A stretch of 64,000 nt of DNA from Georgenia sp. SYP-B2076 (GTDB lineage Bacteria > Actinomycetota > Actinomycetes > Actinomycetales > Actinomycetaceae): contig NZ_RXOZ01000001.1 in NCBI RefSeq assembly GCF_003991205.1, positions 62,001 through 126,000 of the forward strand. The letters are read 5' to 3'. Below, piece after piece: positions 61,001-64,000 of this stretch. Every line of letters begins with the position of its first letter. The stretch's first letter is position 1. Position numbers and translations under genes: made by a program. Below the pieces are notes generated by a model, which saw only the letters and a list, made by a program, of their open reading frames with translations, had not been told where the DNA came from and ran no database searches.

Positions 61001-62791
61001 TTCTACGACGAGCGGGTGCCCGACGACGTCGTCTCGGCGGCGCACTTCGACTCGTGGTGGAAGAAGGCGAAACGTGCGGACCCCGCCCTGCTCGACTTCA
61101 CCCTCGACCTGCTCGTCCCCGACGCCGGCGCGGTCTCCGGCGCGGACTTCCCCGACGCCTGGCGGCAGGGTGACCTCACCCTCCCGCTGACCTACCAGTT
61201 CGAGCCCGGCACCTACGCCGACGGCGTCACCGTGCACGTGCCCGTCGAGGTCCTGAGCCGGCTGCGCCCGGACGGCTTCGACTGGATGGTCCCCGGCCTG
61301 GCGCTCGAGCTGGCCACAGCGACCATCAAGGCCCTGCCGAAGAAGGTGCGCGTCCAGCTCGTGCCCGCACCCGACGTCGCCCGCCAGGTGATCGCCGAGC
61401 TGCCGACCTGGTCCGAGGTGGCCCCGGCTCCCCCGGGCGCCCCCTCCTACCAGGAGGCCTTCGCGGGCGTCGTCCGTCGGCTGCGCGGGGTAGAGATCCC
61501 CGACGACGCCTGGGACGAGGACAAGCTGCCCGACCACCTGCGGATGACCTTCCGGGTGCTCTCCGAGCGCGGCGCGGTGCTGTCCGAGGGCAAGAACCTC
61601 ATCGCGCTGCAGCGCGAGCTGGCCCCACAGGCGCAGCAGGCGGTGCGCGCGGCCGTCCGCGGCGCGGTCCGGGTCGCGCTCGAGGAGGCGCACGCGCGGT
61701 CGGGTGCGGATCGCGCCACAAACGCCACCGCTCGTGGGGCCGATGGGGCCGATGGGGCGGCTGAGGGCGCCATGGCCGCCTCGCAGGCGCCGGTCGTGGC
61801 GCGATCCGGCTCTGGTGGCTCGCTCATGCCCCTGCTGCCCGAGCAGAGCGACCTGACTACCTGGCCCGACGTGCCCGGCGGCGTGATCCCCCGGCAGGTG
61901 GAGTCCACCGGCGCGCACGGGCTGATCGTGCGGGGCTACCCCGCGCTGGTCGAGGTGCCAGCGGGCGCGGCCGGGGCGCGGGCGCAGGGCAAGCAGGCCG
62001 CGGGCGCCGCCGGGACCACGGTGGCGCTGCGGGTCCTCGCCGACGCCACCGAGCAGGCGCGCGCCCACCGGCTCGGCGTGCGCCGGCTCGTGCTGACCCA
62101 GGCCGCCCTGAACGTCCAGCGGGTCACCACCCGGTGGACGGGGAAGCAGGCGCTCACCCTGGCCGCCAGCCCCTACCCCACCACGGAGGCGCTCGTCGCG
62201 GACGTGCAGCTCGCCGCCGCGGGGGCGCTGGTGGACGAGTGGACCGCGGCGCACGGCGGGCACCAGGTCGTCGACGCGGCGGCGTACCGCGAGCTCGTGG
62301 CGCACGTGCGCACGGAGCTGGAGGAGCGCGTCCACCGCACGGTCGGGCAGGTCGTGGCCACGCTGGACGCCCAGCGCGACCTCCAGGGGGTGATCAAGTC
62401 GGCGACCTCGATGTTCCTGCTGAACACCCTCACGGAGGTCCGGGACCAGGCCGCCCGGCTGGTCTACCCCGGGTTCGTCTCCGCGACGCCGCCGGGTCAG
62501 CTGGTCCACCTGCCCCGCTACCTCAGGGCGGCCCAGCGGCGGGTCGAGCGGGCACAGCTCAACGTCCACCAGGACGCGGACCTCGCCTGGCGGGTGGGGG
62601 AGATCGAGGACGCCTACGAGGCGGCCGTCGCGGCGAGCGCGCGCCTGGCCCCGGACCCGGCACGCGACGCCGCACTGGTGGAGGTGCGCTGGCTCATCGA
62701 GGAGCTGCGGGTCAGCTTCTTCGCCCAGCAGCTCGGGACGCCGGTGAAGGTCTCCGAGAAGCGGATCCGCAAGGCGCTGGCGGAGCTGTAG
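58076..62791 (+). CDS. hrpA: ATP-dependent RNA helicase HrpA
   Basis: A 1571-residue DEAH-box helicase, longer than the usual ~1300. The first ~150 residues are a disordered Arg/Gly/Pro-rich extension. Walker A SGETGSGKTTQIPK is near 179, DEAHERSLN near 276, ITSATID near 305, and QRSGRCGR near 534, followed by the HA2/ratchet, OB-fold and the HrpA-specific C-terminal domain. It unwinds RNA and has been linked in E. coli to stalled-ribosome rescue and mRNA processing. Around residues 1211-1244 the frame runs through a copy of the palindromic element, giving a GADGADGAA-like linker before LTTWPDVPGG. GTG 58076 start; no ribosome site. Confidence 0.95.
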   Translation: MTQSPQQESTATPSPDAAPTPDGDARRTPRRRRGRGGRGARAGGADGGRAAVEPRPDGTPGTPGTPTNDDAATRAPDGDGRAQQGHRSTEGQAPETSEDREPGRGRRTGRAPGRGGDGASRRPPEQRPSRGGFRPYSPEQLAERRAAMPRITYPEQLPVSARRDEIAEAIRDNQVVIVSGETGSGKTTQIPKICLELGRGIAGTIGHTQPRRIAARTVAERIAEELGVQMGGAVGYQVRFTDHVSATTLVKLMTDGILLAEIQRDPLLRRYDTIIVDEAHERSLNIDFILGYLAQLLPQRPDLKVIITSATIDSERFAAHFGLHEGGRPTGTLIKPAPVVEVTGRTYPVELRYRPLVPDTDTEDEDEDGPAVGSAPRGTKGGGKGGKGGGKPAREEPLDQITAITQAADELMAEGPGDILVFLSGEREIRDTHVALQESLGPRYVDTARASAHAVGAVEVVPLYARLSSAEQHRVFEHHTTRRIVLATNVAETSLTVPGIRYVIDPGTARISRYSNRTKVQRLPIEPVSQASANQRSGRCGRVADGIAIRLYSEKDFASRPEFTEPEILRTSLAAVILQMAALGLGDVAAFPFVDPPDTRAVRDGVQLLTEIGALDPAATDPRHRLTKIGRELAQLPIDPRLGRMLLEAERNGCAAEVMVIVAALSVQDVRERPAEHQQAADEKHRRFTDPTSDFLAYLNLWRYLRTQQRDLSGSAFRRLCRTEFLNYLRVREWQDVVAQLRQLAKPLGLTLRPLALPHESDIAATAEGSQDGRPDPARAVVAVGRGSDATSADALHQSMLVGLLSNLGSWDERRREYAGARGTRFVIWPGSGLAKKTPAWVMAAELVETSRLFARTVARIQPEWVEPLAGHLVKRTYSEPFWSTKQGAAMVKEKVLLYGMTLVADRTVLLARVGTDEARELAREMFLRHALVGGEWRTHHEFFARNRELLAEAADLENRARRRGLVLDEDGLFDFYDERVPDDVVSAAHFDSWWKKAKRADPALLDFTLDLLVPDAGAVSGADFPDAWRQGDLTLPLTYQFEPGTYADGVTVHVPVEVLSRLRPDGFDWMVPGLALELATATIKALPKKVRVQLVPAPDVARQVIAELPTWSEVAPAPPGAPSYQEAFAGVVRRLRGVEIPDDAWDEDKLPDHLRMTFRVLSERGAVLSEGKNLIALQRELAPQAQQAVRAAVRGAVRVALEEAHARSGADRATNATARGADGADGAAEGAMAASQAPVVARSGSGGSLMPLLPEQSDLTTWPDVPGGVIPRQVESTGAHGLIVRGYPALVEVPAGAAGARAQGKQAAGAAGTTVALRVLADATEQARAHRLGVRRLVLTQAALNVQRVTTRWTGKQALTLAASPYPTTEALVADVQLAAAGALVDEWTAAHGGHQVVDAAAYRELVAHVRTELEERVHRTVGQVVATLDAQRDLQGVIKSATSMFLLNTLTEVRDQAARLVYPGFVSATPPGQLVHLPRYLRAAQRRVERAQLNVHQDADLAWRVGEIEDAYEAAVAASARLAPDPARDAALVEVRWLIEELRVSFFAQQLGTPVKVSEKRIRKALAEL
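61708..61807. repeat. Palindromic element inside the hrpA coding region
   Basis: GGATCGCGCCAC (61708-61719) and GTGGCGCGATCC (61796-61807) are perfect 12-bp inverted ends, about 100 bp apart. The left end continues CAAA as in the element at 34076. Inside, the 9-bp GATGGGGCC is repeated (61743-61760). The reading frame stays open, so the block appears as a linker in HrpA. Confidence 0.7.
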
Positions 62792-62819
62792 GCGCCGCCG
62801 GCCGGCCCCCGCCCCGAGC

Positions 62820-63487
62820 TCACTGCGCCACCAGCGCCTCGACGTCGACGGGCTTGTCGACGACCCCCCGCTCCAGCATCCGGTCCGCGATGAGGGTCAG
62901 CGAGGCTATGTCGACCTTGCCGTTCCAGACCGGCAGCACCATCGCGGAGGCCACCGCCGGGTCCACGCCCTGCAGGTCGGGCAGGGGCGAAGGCGTCCGG
63001 GTCGTCGGCGATGCGCGTCGCCGTGTCCGGGAAGCCCATCTCGACGAACCGGATGCCGCTCGTGTCGACCCCGCGCTTCTCCAGCGCCGCCGTGATCGTG
63101 ATGTCCCCGATGTTCTCCAGGGTGTTCACGGCGATCGACCGGCCGGCCCCGCTGGCCGGCCAGGAGCGCGGAGACCGTGTTGGAGCCGGCGATGTCCAGG
63201 TTCCCGCTCACCAGGGCCGGGATCACGGCCGCACCCCCGGTCGAGGTGTCGACCTCAAGGTCGAGGCCGTGCTCCTCGAAGATCCCGAGCTGCCGGCCGT
63301 AGGCGAGGAACGCCGAGGGGACGCCGGCGGTCTCCCCGACGTGGACGGCGACGGGCCCGGCGCCGGTCCCGGACCCCGCCTGGTCGCTCGGCGCCGGCGC
63401 TGAGGTTCCGCCGCAGGCGGCGAGGCCCACGGCAGCGGCAGCGGTGGCGGTGGCGGTAGCCACGAGGACGCTCGGTCGTGCTCTCAT
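62820..63487 (-). pseudogene. Decayed NMT1/SsuA-type ABC substrate-binding lipoprotein
   Basis: It begins normally at ATG 63487 behind GGAGGGGG, with a lipobox (AVGLAACGG). GVPSAFLAYGRQLGIFEEHG and GNLDIAGSNTVSALLAGQ follow, as in nitrate/sulfonate/taurine-type binding proteins. The frame then shifts at a GGGG run near 63160 to continue as SIAVNTLENIGDITITAAL, and again at a CCCC run near 62985 to continue as LPDLQGVDPAVASAMVLPVW to the stop. Each shift is explained by one extra base. Even after repair it has ~225 residues, not ~330: about 100 residues around the second lobe are absent. No permease or ATPase is nearby. Confidence 0.8.
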
Positions 63488-63594
63488 CTCGGCCCCCTCC
63501 GCCGTTGGTGGGTGCGCGGTGCAGGTGGCCTCAATCTCCGGTGTCCCGCGCACGGCGGCCACCCGATCCGGTCGTGGCGGCCCGCACGCGGCGC

Positions 63595-63600
63595 TAGATT
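63595..63600 (+). promoter_or_regulatory. Leaderless -10 element (TAGATT)
   Basis: TAGATT is 6 nt before ATG 63607, the start of a nine-codon upstream ORF that overlaps the monooxygenase start. Confidence 0.5.
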
Positions 63601-63606
63601 CTGTCA

Positions 63607-63636
63607 ATGATCGGCCTCGAGGGGGAGGGACGATGA
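63607..63636 (+). CDS. Nine-codon upstream ORF coupled to the monooxygenase
   Basis: ATG 63607 opens MIGLEGEGR and stops at TGA 63634-63636, which overlaps the monooxygenase ATG at 63633 as ATGA. The codons for EGEG double as the GGGGGAGGGA ribosome site of the main gene. The TAGATT hexamer 6 nt upstream would make this the first codon of a leaderless message. It may couple translation of the enzyme to initiation here; not proven. Confidence 0.35.
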   Translation: MIGLEGEGR

Positions 63637-64000
63637 AGGTCTTGATCGTGGGTGCCGGCATCGGTGGCCTGACGTTGGCCCTGGAGCTCCAGCGCGCCGG
63701 CATCGACTGCCAGGTGGTCGAGGCGTCCCGGGACCTCGCGCCGATCGGCGCGGGCATCAACCTGCTGCCGCACGCGTCGAGGGTGCTGGCGCGGCTGGGG
63801 CTCGAGCCGCTGCTCGCGGGCGTCGCCGTCCAGACCCGGGAGTCGGCGTTCTTCAACCGCTTCGGTCAGCACATCTACACCGAGCCGGCGGGCCGCGCGG
63901 CGGGGTACGAGCACCCGCAGTTCTCCATCCACCGCGGCGACCTGCAGGAGATCCTCCTCGGCGCCGTCCACGACCGCCTCGGTGAGCGCGCCGTGAGCCT
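63633..64000 (+). CDS. FAD-dependent monooxygenase, N-terminal part, runs off the right edge
   Basis: The first ~122 residues of a group A flavin monooxygenase (salicylate hydroxylase/UbiH-like). The start MKVLIVGAGIGGLTLALELQ carries the FAD-binding GxGxxG, followed by VVEASRDLAPIGAGINLLPHASRVLARLGL and FSIHRGDLQEILL, with Arg of the FAD-contacting HRGDLQ motif. Such enzymes hydroxylate aromatic rings using NAD(P)H and O2. The ATG at 63633 has GGGAGGG upstream and overlaps a short leader ORF. It is divergent from the decayed binding-protein gene. The substrate cannot be given from this fragment. Confidence 0.9.
   Translation, partial: MKVLIVGAGIGGLTLALELQRAGIDCQVVEASRDLAPIGAGINLLPHASRVLARLGLEPLLAGVAVQTRESAFFNRFGQHIYTEPAGRAAGYEHPQFSIHRGDLQEILLGAVHDRLGERAVS

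Noticed and set aside
58484-62569. Leftward open frame of about 1360 codons opposite hrpA
   Set aside because: Low-complexity composition, no domain, and fully covered by a helicase with all motifs intact.
1-64000. tRNA, rRNA, riboswitch and prophage scan by eye
   Set aside because: No tRNA-like T-arm/anticodon pattern, rRNA block, integrase, capsid gene or recognisable riboswitch core was seen; a covariance-model search would be needed to be sure.

Overview
The window is very GC-rich, densely packed chromosomal DNA from an actinobacterium, most likely a Micrococcales-type soil or environmental organism. The evidence is an S-(hydroxymethyl)mycothiol dehydrogenase (mycothiol is confined to actinobacteria), an F420/flavin luciferase-like oxidoreductase, a DUF4287 protein, a long bacterial HrpA helicase, and many starts preceded by a TANNNT hexamer 5-7 nt upstream, the signature of leaderless actinobacterial transcripts. 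No tRNA, rRNA, CRISPR array, transposase, integrase or phage gene was seen. It reads as core or metabolic chromosome with scattered short repeats and a few decayed genes.

Layout. 1-7.4 kb: a partial thioredoxin-reductase-like flavoprotein, a membrane protein, a ferritin-like/VIT metal transporter, a GNAT acetyltransferase, a YtxH-like protein, polyphosphate kinase 2 and a 5'-3' exonuclease-like protein. Two related sets of 31-34 bp direct repeats lie in this stretch. 7.5-10.5 kb: a large secreted subtilase. 10.7-16.3 kb: a copper island with a His-rich CopB-type ATPase, a CopA ATPase and the CopZ chaperone, with two near-perfect CsoR-type operators and a VanY-like peptidase between the ATPases. 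16.4-23.65 kb: a complete urease operon read leftward (ureABCEFGD, then a NiCoT nickel permease and a urea channel), so one transcript supplies apo-enzyme, maturation factors, metal and substrate.

24.2-38.8 kb: two coupled membrane proteins, a cupin, an internally deleted XRE/MmyB regulator, a zinc alcohol dehydrogenase, and a MerR regulator followed at once by a 20-residue peptide with seven cysteines. Then come a maltose-type acetyltransferase, a cytidylate-kinase-like protein, a GPH symporter, a MarR-MFS efflux pair, and a leaderless metF-metE pair. 38.9-55.3 kb: a short binding protein coupled to a CDF transporter, a methyltransferase, the mycothiol formaldehyde-detoxification pair (mscR plus an MBL hydrolase), three MFS or acetyltransferase loci, hydrolases, an endonuclease/exonuclease/phosphatase-family protein, an ASCH protein and a secreted metallophosphoesterase. 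55.5-64 kb: a secreted S33 peptidase with a repeat-built signal peptide, DUF1697, hrpA, a decayed ABC-type binding protein, and the start of an FAD monooxygenase behind a nine-codon leaderless upstream ORF.

The items most worth following up are: (1) the MerR/Cys-rich micropeptide unit at 27.66-28.2 kb, whose own ribosome site GGAGGTGA overlaps the MerR stop codon under an elongated-spacer MerR promoter; (2) an approximately 90-100 bp palindromic element present between genes at 34.1 kb and again inside the hrpA reading frame at 61.7 kb; (3) the TTGACCGGTCACCGG direct-repeat family; (4) several tandem repeats that sit in promoters or encode protein termini. All functional statements come from reading the translated sequence by eye; no database search was run.
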